A DNA stretch of 64,000 bases from UBA1219 sp045601425 (GTDB lineage Bacteria > Bacteroidota > Bacteroidia > Bacteroidales > P3): positions 1 through 64,000 of the forward strand of contig JAZRZP010000005.1 of the NCBI GenBank assembly GCA_045601425.1, written 5' to 3'. Below are positions 7,549-15,893 of the stretch, one piece after another. The position numbers and the translations under genes are program-made. The notes under the pieces are model-generated. The model had not been told where the DNA came from, did no database searches, and saw only the letters and a program-made list of their open reading frames with translations. Positions within the stretch are counted from its first letter, which is position 1; each line of letters starts with the position of its first letter.

Positions 7549-9054
7549 TCAGCCGTTGCCCTTTGTCTCTTTCAGAATGACATCGTGGGCACCGCCTTCT
7601 ATTATACTGGTCGATGAAACCAGTGTTATCTTTGCATTTTCCTTGAAATCCTTTATGGAAATGGAGCCGCAGCTGCACATTGTAGATTTTATCTTGCCGA
7701 TTGTAACATCAAGGTTGTCTTTGAGTTTTCCGGCGTATGGCACATAGCTGTCCACACCTTCCTCGAATTTCATGCCCGAAGTCTTTCCTCCCATGTCATA
7801 GCGTTGCCAGTTACGTGCACGGTTGGAACCTTCACCCCAGTATTCTTTGACATAATTGCCGCCGATGAGCAGTTTTTTCGTGGGGCTTTCGTCGAAACGT
7901 GCGAAATAACGTCCCATCATCAGGAAATCGGCACCCATAGCCAATGCAAGGGACATGTGATAGTCCTGAACCAGACCTCCGTCAGAACAAATCGGCACAT
8001 ACATACCGGTACGTTCGTAGTATTCGTCGCGGGCTTTGGCCACTTCTATGATTGCTGTTGCCTGACCACGGCCGATACCCTTCTGCTCACGGGTTATGCA
8101 TATAGAGCCACCGCCTATTCCTACTTTCACGAAATCGGCACCGGCCTCGGCGAGATAGAGGAACCCTTCACGGTCAACCACATTGCCGGCTCCTATTTTC
8201 ACGCTATCGCCGTATTTTTCACGCACATATTTGATAGTTTCGTACTGCCATTCCGAAAATCCGTCCGAAGAGTCAATGCAGAGCACGTCAACGCCGGCAT
8301 CAATGAGGGCAGGAACACGTTCGGCATAATCGCGGGAATTGATGCCGGCACCTACCAGAAGACGCTTGTGCGAGTCTAAAAGTTCGTTGGGATTATCGCG
8401 GTGATTATCGTAGTCCTTGCGGAACACGAAATATTTCAGACGCTGCTCACTGTCAATGATCGGGAGGGCATTTATCTTGTTGTCCCAAATAATGTCGTTG
8501 GCTTTATCCAAGGCTATGCCGTCTTCGGCCACGATGAGTTTCGAGAACGGAGTCATGAAATCTTTTATCTTGGTATCCATGGGAGTTCTGGAAGGGCGGT
8601 AGTCGCGGCTGGTGACAAGGCCGAGCAGCTTGCCGTTCGACGTGCCGTCGTGGGTAATGCCGATGGTGGAGAACCCTGTTTTTTCCTTAAGTTCAACGAC
8701 ATCACGCAATGTGTGTTCTGGAGTAAGATTGGCATCACTGACAACAAAACCTGCCTTGTATTTTTTTACCTTGCGAACCATTTCTGCCTGACTTTCAATA
8801 GATTGCGAACCGTAAATAAAAGACAGACCTCCATTGCGGGCAAGGGCTATTGCCATATTGGAATCCGAAACCGCCTGCATGATGGCTGAAACAAATGGTA
8901 TGTTCAGCGATATGGACGATTCCTCGCCTCTACGGAACCGCACCAGCGGAGTTTTAAGTGAAACACGGTCGGGATTACAGTCTTTGGTTGTCAGTCCGGG
9001 TATCAGCAGATACTCGTTGAATGTTCTTGAAATGTCTTCAATAATGTGTGCCAT
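7549..9054 (-). CDS. guaB: IMP dehydrogenase, Tritrichomonas/clostridial type
   Basis: The 501-residue enzyme oxidises IMP to XMP with NAD, the committing step of guanine nucleotide synthesis. The catalytic loop GIGGGSICITR puts the nucleophile at Cys319, and the flap dyad falls at Arg418-Tyr419 (RNWQRYD). CBS domains fill about 100-225. From memory, these positions and the N-terminal FNEYLLIPGL segment match Tritrichomonas foetus IMPDH rather than the usual Bacteroidales GuaB with its TFDDVLL start and GPGSICTT loop. No guaA is adjacent. A -7 box lies 83 bases upstream of the start. Enzyme assignment is near certain; the subtype claim rests on recalled motifs. Confidence 0.95.
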   Translation of the reverse strand: MAHIIEDISRTFNEYLLIPGLTTKDCNPDRVSLKTPLVRFRRGEESSISLNIPFVSAIMQAVSDSNMAIALARNGGLSFIYGSQSIESQAEMVRKVKKYKAGFVVSDANLTPEHTLRDVVELKEKTGFSTIGITHDGTSNGKLLGLVTSRDYRPSRTPMDTKIKDFMTPFSKLIVAEDGIALDKANDIIWDNKINALPIIDSEQRLKYFVFRKDYDNHRDNPNELLDSHKRLLVGAGINSRDYAERVPALIDAGVDVLCIDSSDGFSEWQYETIKYVREKYGDSVKIGAGNVVDREGFLYLAEAGADFVKVGIGGGSICITREQKGIGRGQATAIIEVAKARDEYYERTGMYVPICSDGGLVQDYHMSLALAMGADFLMMGRYFARFDESPTKKLLIGGNYVKEYWGEGSNRARNWQRYDMGGKTSGMKFEEGVDSYVPYAGKLKDNLDVTIGKIKSTMCSCGSISIKDFKENAKITLVSSTSIIEGGAHDVILKETKGNG

Positions 9055-9136
9055 ATTACTTTTTAATTACCTGATAAATATATAAAACCTTACATGTCAA
9101 ACTTTTATACAAAAATCCGACTCTGATACGTGTCTG

Positions 9137-9144
9137 CAAAGATA
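9137..9144 (-). promoter_or_regulatory. -7 box for guaB
   Basis: On the minus strand the site reads TATCTTTG, a full match to the Bacteroidetes TAnnTTTG box. It lies 83 bases before the guaB start in an AT-rich gap. Confidence 0.7.
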
Positions 9145-9286
9145 CGTTTTTTTGTGTGATTTTCAAATGTTTTTCGTATTTTTTTGAAACAGAAATTTGA
9201 GGCATATTTCAACGGTATTTGCAAAAGACATGCTGCTTGCATCGCACATTTCCGCTGTTTAACATCAAACCTCAGAAACACTCTTT

Positions 9287-10087
9287 TCAGACAGACTCCC
9301 GTTGTTCCAGAAAATTATCTGTTGTTTTTTTCACGAGAATGACAGGTTCTCCGGCTATGGTTTCCAGAGAGGAGTTCACCCCAAATACGTCTTTGATGTT
9401 TTTGCAGTCGAGTCCTTCGCGGGTTCTGCCGTTGAAGATTATTCTTCCGCCGTTCAAAAGCAGGAGGTCGGGGCAGTGCTTCAGGGCAAGGTTCAGGTCG
9501 TGGATTATGAGAATTATGGTTTTGTCCTGTTCACGGTTTATGCGTGTAAGAATGCTGAGTATTTCGAACTGGTGTGCGATGTCGAGATTGGATAGCGGTT
9601 CATCGAGAAGCAATATGGGAGTCTGCTGTGCCAAAGCACGTGCTATCATAACACGCTGGCGTTCGCCACCGCTCATTTGCGAAAGCGATGAAAAACGCAG
9701 ATGCCAAGTATTGGTCTGCTTCATGCACTCTTCCACGATTTCCCAGTCTCTGCGGGATTCATTCTGCAACCGCGACTGGTACGGATTTCTGCCCATGAGT
9801 ACAATTTCGAAAGCCGAGAAATCCACGTCGCTGGTGCTTTGCTGCGACACGTAAGCAATCTGCTGTGCCGTCTGCCGTGAAGACATCGTCTTTATGTCGG
9901 TATTCCCGACGAAAACAGTCCCGTACGGTATATCCAGAAGGTTTCCCAAACACCGTAGCAGTGTGGTTTTTCCCGAACCGTTAGCACCCATCAGGGCATG
10001 AAAACTTCCCTTACCGATATGCAGGTCTATGCCCGACAGAATTTCCCTTTTTCCGAAAGAATATCGCAAGTTTCTTATGTCCAGCAT
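9287..10087 (-). CDS. FecE/BtuD-type ABC transporter ATPase
   Basis: The 266-residue ATPase has Walker A GANGSGKTT, the signature MSGGERQRVMIARAL, Walker B ILLLDEP and a switch histidine in IIHDLNLA. It belongs to the family that powers import of siderophore iron, haem or cobalamin. I chose the ATG at 10087 (MLDIRNLRYSFG), which overlaps the permease stop region, because the longer frame adds 17 residues that do not look like the family. It is the last gene of an operon with a FecCD permease and dapB. No substrate-binding protein or TonB receptor is nearby, so the substrate stays open. Confidence 0.9.
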   Translation of the reverse strand: MLDIRNLRYSFGKREILSGIDLHIGKGSFHALMGANGSGKTTLLRCLGNLLDIPYGTVFVGNTDIKTMSSRQTAQQIAYVSQQSTSDVDFSAFEIVLMGRNPYQSRLQNESRRDWEIVEECMKQTNTWHLRFSSLSQMSGGERQRVMIARALAQQTPILLLDEPLSNLDIAHQFEILSILTRINREQDKTIILIIHDLNLALKHCPDLLLLNGGRIIFNGRTREGLDCKNIKDVFGVNSSLETIAGEPVILVKKTTDNFLEQRESV

Positions 10088-10088
10088 G

Positions 10089-11096
10089 TCAGTAAGTTTT
10101 TTTTGTTTTGTAAAGAAGGTATATGAACATCGGGGCACCTATGAGGGCAGTGATGCTTCCCACAGGTATTTCAGAAGGTATAAGCACCGTGCGGGCCAAA
10201 GTGTCGCAGACAAGCAGGAAAATGCCTCCAGTAAAGATGGAATAAGGAATAACCAGCCGGTTGTCGTAACCTACCACCAGACGTACGCAATGTGGCACGA
10301 CAAGCCCCACGAAACCTATCACGCCGCACGAGGAGACGGCAAACGCCACCATCAGTGTTGTGGCCAGAAGAAGAATCTTCTTCACTTTTTCAACCTCCAC
10401 ACCGAGACTTTTTGCAGTTTCGCTGCCGACAAGCAACAAATTCAGGTCTTTTGAATAAAGCAGTGTAACGAAAATGCCGGCCAAGGCAACTGGAAGCACA
10501 ATGAGGACATCGTTCCAAGTGGCAGTAGAAAAACTTCCCATGGTCCAGAATATTATCCTATCCATCTTGTCCTGATTTATCACCATGAGAAACGAAACGA
10601 CGGCTGTAGCAAGGAATGTGAAGCATACGCCCGTCAGCAGGAGTGTCGCCGTGTGCATGCGGTTCCCTATCGAGGCAATTCTGTATATCAGCAGTACTGT
10701 GAGAAGTGCTGCCACAAGAGCTGCCATGCCTATTCCGAACTGGTATGTGTCAAGTCCCAGCAGGATTGCCGTTGCGGCACCGAGCGAGGCTCCGGACGAG
10801 ATACCGAGTATGTACGGATCGGTAAGCGGATTGCGGAATATGGACTGATAGGTGGCTCCGGAAACCGAGAGTACGGCTCCGACAATGACGCACAAGATTA
10901 TCCGCGGCAACCGCAGATTCCAGAAAATAATGTCGCCACCGTCGCCCTGCAGTCTGTTTGCCATGAATGTAAAAATTTCAGAAAAAGAGAAGTTGGTGAC
11001 ACCTATCGCCGAAGCACAAAGCATGAATGCGAGCAACAGTATCACCAGAACCGGCAATGCTGTTTTACGGTATTGCAAAGTGCGGATTTTTTTCAT
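10089..11096 (-). CDS. FecCD/BtuC family ABC transporter permease
   Basis: This 335-residue inner-membrane protein has about ten hydrophobic segments and typical family motifs: RLPRIILCVIVGAVLSVSGATYQ (about 63-85), NPLTDPYILGISSGA, and the ATPase-contacting loop GFVGLVVPHCVRL near 262-274. The C-terminus has the usual LARTVLIPSEIPVGSITALIGAP pattern. It would form a dimeric channel with the ATPase encoded directly downstream. The start lies 11 bases after the dapB stop, so iron or cobalamin uptake is transcribed together with a lysine/diaminopimelate gene. The substrate is not determinable here. Confidence 0.92.
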   Translation of the reverse strand: MKKIRTLQYRKTALPVLVILLLAFMLCASAIGVTNFSFSEIFTFMANRLQGDGGDIIFWNLRLPRIILCVIVGAVLSVSGATYQSIFRNPLTDPYILGISSGASLGAATAILLGLDTYQFGIGMAALVAALLTVLLIYRIASIGNRMHTATLLLTGVCFTFLATAVVSFLMVINQDKMDRIIFWTMGSFSTATWNDVLIVLPVALAGIFVTLLYSKDLNLLLVGSETAKSLGVEVEKVKKILLLATTLMVAFAVSSCGVIGFVGLVVPHCVRLVVGYDNRLVIPYSIFTGGIFLLVCDTLARTVLIPSEIPVGSITALIGAPMFIYLLYKTKKTY

Positions 11097-11107
11097 CGGC
11101 AGTGCAG

Positions 11108-11818
11108 TTATCGCAGCAAATCCTGCATTGTGAAATAACCTTTTTTGCCGTTTATGAATTCTGCGGCAAGCACGGCTCCAAGAGCAAATCCCTTGCGTGA
11201 TTTGGCTTCATGGCTGATGGATATGGTATCGATATCACTGTCATAGGTAACCTGATGTATTCCGGGAACTTCACCGATACGGTGTGCAACGATGTTCAAT
11301 TCCTCCGGTGCGGTGGCATTGAGTTTCCACGAATCTTTGCGGCTGATATTTTCTATTATGCCGTTGGCGAGTGTTATGGCTGTTCCGCTGGGAGCATCAA
11401 GTTTGTGGATATGGTGTGTTTCGGTTATCTGCACGTTGTACTCACGATAACGGTTCATCAGCTGTGCCAGACGGCGGTTTATGTCGAACAGCATGTTTAC
11501 GCCTATGCTGAAATTGGAAGCCACAAAAAGCGTAGCGTCTTGCTGCTGGCAATCGTGAATGACGCTTTCAAGGTGTTCGTACCAGCCTGTGGTTCCGACG
11601 ACAATGGGCACATTGATGCTGAAACATTTCATGATATTGTCCACGGCAGTGCCCGGAGTTGAGAAATCGATGGCGACATCGCAGTCTCGAAGAATGCTTA
11701 TTTTCTCCATCCAATCATCTTCGCTGTCAATAATTGCTGCCACATCGTGATTCCGTTCTTTGGCTACGGATTCTATTTCTTTACCCATTTTGCCGTAGCC
11801 TAACAATGCTATTTGCAT
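11108..11818 (-). CDS. dapB: 4-hydroxy-tetrahydrodipicolinate reductase
   Basis: The enzyme (236 residues) reduces 4-hydroxy-tetrahydrodipicolinate with NAD(P)H in the diaminopimelate/lysine pathway. The Rossmann motif GYGKMG sits at residues 6-11, and the signature ETHHIHKLDAPSGTA around 126-140 supplies the catalytic His and Lys. The ATG at 11818 (MQIALLGYGKMG) is the true start: a longer reading adds 30 residues that cross the promoter. A perfect -7 box lies 27 bases upstream. It heads an operon with the FecCD permease and ATPase. dapD is also in this window at 45332-46141. Confidence 0.95.
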   Translation of the reverse strand: MQIALLGYGKMGKEIESVAKERNHDVAAIIDSEDDWMEKISILRDCDVAIDFSTPGTAVDNIMKCFSINVPIVVGTTGWYEHLESVIHDCQQQDATLFVASNFSIGVNMLFDINRRLAQLMNRYREYNVQITETHHIHKLDAPSGTAITLANGIIENISRKDSWKLNATAPEELNIVAHRIGEVPGIHQVTYDSDIDTISISHEAKSRKGFALGAVLAAEFINGKKGYFTMQDLLR

Positions 11819-11844
11819 AAAAAATGATATATTGATTCGTTTTG

Positions 11845-11852
11845 CAAAGATA
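11845..11852 (-). promoter_or_regulatory. -7 box for the dapB operon
   Basis: The minus strand reads TATCTTTG, 27 bases before the dapB ATG, with poly-A/T upstream. This is a full match to TAnnTTTG. Confidence 0.8.
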
Positions 11853-11888
11853 CGATTTTTTTTTGACATCGGAGACAACCGGCAAGAA

Positions 11889-11919
11889 AAAACCCGAAAG
11901 CCGTACACTTTCGGGTTTT
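11889..11919 (-). terminator. Intrinsic terminator after the OmpA/TPR lipoprotein gene
   Basis: A 12-base perfect stem (11889-11900 with 11908-11919, core ACCCGAAAG) has a 7-base loop. On the minus strand it is followed by a T-rich run. It lies 22 bases past the stop of the 610-residue lipoprotein gene. Confidence 0.8.
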
Positions 11920-11940
11920 ATGGGTTGTACCGGATATTTT

Positions 11941-13773
11941 TCAATATTCTTCAATACCTTTCACGGCGTCGATGAATGCCTGTTCTTTCCAGTATTTCTT
12001 GAATTCAACGTCTCTTTTTGCCTTGGCCTTGTATGCAGGGTCTTCAATGCAGGCGTTCTTGATGTTCTCAACTACACCCTGCTGGTCGTCCAAGCGTGCA
12101 TAGCAAATTGCTCTGAGGTAGTAAACCTGTCCGTTCTGGTCGAGGCAGCAGTCGAGTGTTTTGATGGCATTGCCGTTGTTTCCGGTCTGCATTTGGGCAT
12201 AAGCCAAGTTGTAGGTGCAGGTTCTGTTTTTCATCATTTCGAGAGCTTCTTCGTAGTTGCCGCGTTTGAGGTTGAGGAGTATGAGGTTTTCTTCGGCGTC
12301 TTTGCTTCCTTCGTTGATAGCTTCATCGAAGTAGTATTTTGCCGAGCTGTAGTCGCCTTTGGAGATGTAGAGGAGTCCGAGGTTGTTCAGAACGCAAGGA
12401 TCGTTGGGATTCATTTCCTTGGCCACATTGAGGAAACGTTCTGTTTCGCTGTAGTCGCCAAGATAATAAGCCACGGCACCTGCGTTGTTCCATGCAGCCC
12501 ATTCGGAGCTGTGGTTTTCGGTAGCCCACTTGTAGTATTTGAGTTTTGTAGGATAGCTGTAGTTGATGTATGCTGCATACATGAGTTCGTCAAATGTGAG
12601 CTTGTTGGGGCTGAGAGTTGCGGTCTTTGCAAGTTCCTGATCGGTTTTGCGGGCTTCGGAATAGTAAAGTGCTATCTGGCTGCGGCGCAAATCGGGGAAT
12701 ATGTCGTGTTCCAGTTCTCTATAAACGAGAGACATGTTTTTAATCATCTGTTCGCGTTTTATGAGGTTGCGCTGTGTTTCAATGACATTGATGATGGAGT
12801 TACGTTCTTCAATATCGGAATTCTCAACCATCGTTACGAAGTGAACCCAGTCCTCTCCGGCAGCAGTGGATGTAACCACCACTTCTTTGAGGTTTCTGTA
12901 CTTGTAATACTCAACTTCGTCGGGTTTTACGTTGGCACGTTCGGCCATTTGGCTGACTACTTCGTTGAGAAGTTTGTTTACGAGGGCGAGTGTGCTTTCG
13001 GCTCTGCGTTTAGAGACACCGACATTGATGCTTTCTTCACCTTCCGGAGAAGCCCATCCCGTAATGTTTATCTGCTTGGGCAAGCCGTCGCGGAGCATGA
13101 CTTCCTTCAGGTTGTCGAAGTTGCGTTTGGCGTTGAATTTCTGGTTTACAGAGAAATTCCAGTTGTGTTCGGCAGAACTTACCGGATAGTAAATATCGGC
13201 CGAGATGGTATTGCCGCGGTGCTTGTCGTAGTTGTTCGGGGCAATGGAGATATTGCCGCGGATGTTTATCATGGCAGAGATGTTGGAAATACCGTCGGAA
13301 AGGAGTACCGAGTCGAATTCCTTGCCCTTGTGGCGGCTTATGATTTCGGAAGCGAATTCTGCTTCTTCATCGACGGCGTTGGTCTTGTATCCCACGGGAA
13401 CGAGGGTTACCGTTGCCGTCTCCATTCCGTCACGGAAAGGAACGTTGTCGGAATAGGTGAAGCGTCCGCCGTTGTTGTAGTTTATCGTGATGCCTTCGCC
13501 AGTTACATTTTCGCCTTTAAGCGTTATAGGTGTCATCGGTATTCTGCCGCCCTCCCAGTTGATGACAGGCTGGATGAATACAGCAACGTTCTTGTTGAAA
13601 TACTTTGCCGGAATGGCTCCTGCAAATTTCACCTGTACTCTGCCATCCATTGTTTCCATGGGGTTCGGAGTAGCCTGATAACGAATGTTTTTACTGTTCT
13701 TTTTCATTGACGACAAACCGCCACAACTTGCAAACAAAATTGCAACTGAAGCCAACAATAATATCCTCTTCAT
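11941..13773 (-). CDS. Lipoprotein with OmpA-like and TPR regions
   Basis: The 610-residue protein has a lipobox with Cys17 (LFASCGG). An N-terminal beta-rich part contains an OmpA-like stretch near 235-275 (INITGWASPEGEE, then SKRRAESTL), the pattern by which OmpA domains bind peptidoglycan. From about residue 395 to 580 tetratricopeptide-like helical repeats follow. It is probably anchored to the outer membrane facing the periplasm. Similar OmpA-plus-TPR architecture occurs in Bacteroidetes envelope proteins, including some tied to type IX secretion, but I cannot name the family. It is monocistronic: a candidate promoter lies about 240 bases upstream and a strong terminator follows. Confidence 0.75.
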   Translation of the reverse strand: MKRILLLASVAILFASCGGLSSMKKNSKNIRYQATPNPMETMDGRVQVKFAGAIPAKYFNKNVAVFIQPVINWEGGRIPMTPITLKGENVTGEGITINYNNGGRFTYSDNVPFRDGMETATVTLVPVGYKTNAVDEEAEFASEIISRHKGKEFDSVLLSDGISNISAMINIRGNISIAPNNYDKHRGNTISADIYYPVSSAEHNWNFSVNQKFNAKRNFDNLKEVMLRDGLPKQINITGWASPEGEESINVGVSKRRAESTLALVNKLLNEVVSQMAERANVKPDEVEYYKYRNLKEVVVTSTAAGEDWVHFVTMVENSDIEERNSIINVIETQRNLIKREQMIKNMSLVYRELEHDIFPDLRRSQIALYYSEARKTDQELAKTATLSPNKLTFDELMYAAYINYSYPTKLKYYKWATENHSSEWAAWNNAGAVAYYLGDYSETERFLNVAKEMNPNDPCVLNNLGLLYISKGDYSSAKYYFDEAINEGSKDAEENLILLNLKRGNYEEALEMMKNRTCTYNLAYAQMQTGNNGNAIKTLDCCLDQNGQVYYLRAICYARLDDQQGVVENIKNACIEDPAYKAKAKRDVEFKKYWKEQAFIDAVKGIEEY

Positions 13774-14009
13774 ATTCTCTGTGATTTAATATATCCCGCT
13801 TTTGAGCGTATTACTTTATTTACTTTGTTTTACTTGTTTTGCTGCCTTAATGTTTCATTATGCAAGTTTTTGTTGTTTTTTGGCTCTCCAAAAAACGATT
13901 GTTTTTCACGGACAAACGGCCTCTCGGTTTTATAAAAAACTGATATTCAATCTTTTATCACCTAAAACACGTTTTTTATCCCCATCTTGCCCAAGGAACA
14001 AAAGGTGTG

Positions 14010-14017
14010 CAAATTTA
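14010..14017 (-). promoter_or_regulatory. Candidate -7 box for the 610-residue lipoprotein
   Basis: The minus strand reads TAAATTTG, matching TAnnTTTG. The distance to the start (about 237 bases) is long, so either the leader is long or another promoter is used. Confidence 0.45.
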
Positions 14018-14103
14018 CGTATAAATTTTGGATTTTTCTAATTTTTTGCCAAAAAAATTTTTTTACGGCACAAGTGATTTCACGTTTTGTCAAAAAAAAA
14101 GCA

Positions 14104-14111
14104 TATTTTTG
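14104..14111 (+). promoter_or_regulatory. -7 box for the EFR1-type gene
   Basis: TATTTTTG matches TAnnTTTG and lies 21 bases before the ATG at 14133. Its position supports that start over an upstream in-frame ATG at 14028. Confidence 0.7.
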
Positions 14112-14132
14112 CATTTTCAAACTCGCACAGAT

Positions 14133-14894
14133 ATGATATGTTACTTTTCCGGCTGCGGGAACAGCAAATGGTTGGCCGAAGAACTTTCGGAAAGGCTCGC
14201 AGAGGAGCTGACCTACATTCCCGATATTCTGAAAAACAGTGATGCCGCATTGCTGTACGAATCCGGGGTTCTCGGATTCGTATTTCCCGTTTATGCATGG
14301 GCAGTGCCTGCGATAGTTGCGGATTTTATCGAAAATTTGCAGATTAAAGAAATCCCAGAATATGTGTTCATGGCCTGTACCTGCGGCGATGAAACAGGAT
14401 TCGTTCACAGACAGATGTCGGAAATACTAAAAAGAAAGGGCATTTCGCTCAATGCGGCTTTCAGCGTGGTGATGCCGGAGACCTACATCAATCTGCCGGG
14501 ATTCAGGCTGGACCCTCCCGAAAAAGCGGGGAGAAAAATTTCCGCCGCCCGGAAAAAGATACCCGTATTTGCTGATGACATAAAAAAACGTCGCGACGCA
14601 GTGAGGATGGATATCGGTACATTGCCGCGGACTAAAAGCTTTTTCCTAAAAAAGATATTCGACCGTTTCTTGGTCACCGATAAAAGATTCAAAGTTGCCG
14701 GAGGCTGCATTTCATGCGGGTTGTGTGAACGTATCTGCCCTGTGGAAAACATCAAGATGACTGACAGGAAACCTCAATGGCTTGGAAAATGTCTCAACTG
14801 CATGGCCTGCTATCATCATTGCCCGAAAAATGCCATTCAGTTCGGAAATCAGACCAAAGGTAAGGGACAGTATTATTTCGGAAAGAACGATTGA
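14133..14894 (+). CDS. EFR1-type flavodoxin-like/ferredoxin protein
   Basis: The 253-residue protein combines an N-terminal flavodoxin-like domain (MICYFSGCGNSKWLAE, with the phosphate-binding loop near residues 5-11) and a C-terminal pair of 4Fe-4S motifs, CISCGLCERICP and CLNCMACYHHCP. Such EFR1 proteins shuttle electrons in the cytoplasm of anaerobes; partners are unknown. The start at 14133 is chosen because a -7 box sits at 14104-14111 and the longer reading adds 35 residues unlike the family. It precedes fabD, which has its own promoter box. A role in anaerobic redox balance is inferred. Confidence 0.88.
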   Translation: MICYFSGCGNSKWLAEELSERLAEELTYIPDILKNSDAALLYESGVLGFVFPVYAWAVPAIVADFIENLQIKEIPEYVFMACTCGDETGFVHRQMSEILKRKGISLNAAFSVVMPETYINLPGFRLDPPEKAGRKISAARKKIPVFADDIKKRRDAVRMDIGTLPRTKSFFLKKIFDRFLVTDKRFKVAGGCISCGLCERICPVENIKMTDRKPQWLGKCLNCMACYHHCPKNAIQFGNQTKGKGQYYFGKND

Positions 14895-14918
14895 ACGGAA
14901 TGTGTGGATTTTTTTTCG

Positions 14919-14926
14919 TACCTTTG
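14919..14926 (+). promoter_or_regulatory. -7 box for fabD
   Basis: TACCTTTG matches TAnnTTTG, lying 68 bases before the fabD ATG and 25 bases after the previous stop, behind a run of eight T. Confidence 0.75.
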
Positions 14927-14993
14927 TACAACTGCGAAAAAAGTTTTTAGCAGTGTAAATTGTTGAATTCAAAACAATTAAGACTTCATACAG

Positions 14994-15872
14994 ATGAAAA
15001 AAGCATATTTATTCCCCGGTCAGGGTGCCCAGTTTCCGGGTATGGGCAAGGAACTTTATGATATGAACGGAATGAAAGACATGTTCGAAAAAGCCAATGA
15101 AATTGTCGGTTTCAGGATTTCGGACATCATGTTTTCCGGTTCCGACGAAGATTTGAAGCAGACTAAAGTTACCCAACCGGCAGTCTTTCTACATTCAACG
15201 ATTCTGGCCGCAAGTTTGGGGCAGGATTTTCAACCGGAAGCAGTTGCAGGACATTCGTTGGGAGAATTTTCGGCACTCGTTGCTGCTGGAGCCTTGAATT
15301 TCGAAGACGGACTGAAACTTGTGGTAGCCAGAGCCAACGCCATGCAGAAAGCTTGTGTGGCCAATCCATCGACCATGGCGGCAATCATAGGCCTACCCGA
15401 TGAGAAGGTGGAAGAAGTATGTGCCTCCATATCCGATGAAATTGTAGTACCTGCAAACTACAACTGTCCGGGGCAGCTGGTGATTTCCGGTTCGATGAAC
15501 GGCATACAGAGAGCCTGCGAACTCTTGAAGGCAGCAGGTGCTCGCCGGGCCTTGCCACTGAAGGTCGGGGGTGCCTTTCATTCACCGCTTATGAAACCGG
15601 CGCTTGAAGAACTTTCATCTGCCATTGAGAAAACAAGCTTCAGCAGGCCGTCATGTCCGATATACCAGAATGTAGATGCCCAACCCACCACCGATCCGGA
15701 AACAATAAAACGGAAACTCATATCGCAACTCACTTCGCCGGTACGCTGGACTGCAACGGTGCAGAACATGGTATCCGAAGACTTTGACACATTCATCGAA
15801 GTGGGTCCGGGAACGGTGCTGCAGGGGCTTGTGAAAAAGGTAAAATCCGATGCTGTCCTAATCAGTGCATAG
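14994..15872 (+). CDS. fabD: Malonyl-CoA:ACP transacylase
   Basis: This 292-residue cytoplasmic enzyme moves malonyl groups from CoA to acyl carrier protein for fatty acid synthesis. The nucleophile elbow GHSLGE lies near residues 86-91, the N-terminal FPGQGAQFPGMG motif at 7-18, and the catalytic His in GGAFHSPLM near 192-200. Length and motif order match FabD. It has its own -7 box at 14919. The next gene begins 22 bases after its stop on the same strand. No other fab gene is adjacent, unlike in many bacteria. Confidence 0.97.
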   Translation: MKKAYLFPGQGAQFPGMGKELYDMNGMKDMFEKANEIVGFRISDIMFSGSDEDLKQTKVTQPAVFLHSTILAASLGQDFQPEAVAGHSLGEFSALVAAGALNFEDGLKLVVARANAMQKACVANPSTMAAIIGLPDEKVEEVCASISDEIVVPANYNCPGQLVISGSMNGIQRACELLKAAGARRALPLKVGGAFHSPLMKPALEELSSAIEKTSFSRPSCPIYQNVDAQPTTDPETIKRKLISQLTSPVRWTATVQNMVSEDFDTFIEVGPGTVLQGLVKKVKSDAVLISA

Positions 15873-15893
15873 AAAACCGAAACATTTCCTGTA

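Larger units (their letters stand above)
13774..14132. other. Divergent intergenic region with two promoters
   Basis: About 360 bases lie between two divergent genes. It contains a minus-strand -7 box at 14010 that would give the lipoprotein mRNA a leader of about 230 bases, and a plus-strand -7 box at 14104 for the flavodoxin/ferredoxin gene. Short frames here lack family features. I see no convincing RNA gene. Confidence 0.5.

Noticed and set aside
11842..13710. 622-codon plus-strand frame opposite the OmpA/TPR lipoprotein gene
   Set aside because: It is a shadow: the minus-strand protein has a lipoprotein signal, OmpA-like and TPR motifs, while the plus-strand translation is Phe/Val-rich without any family feature.
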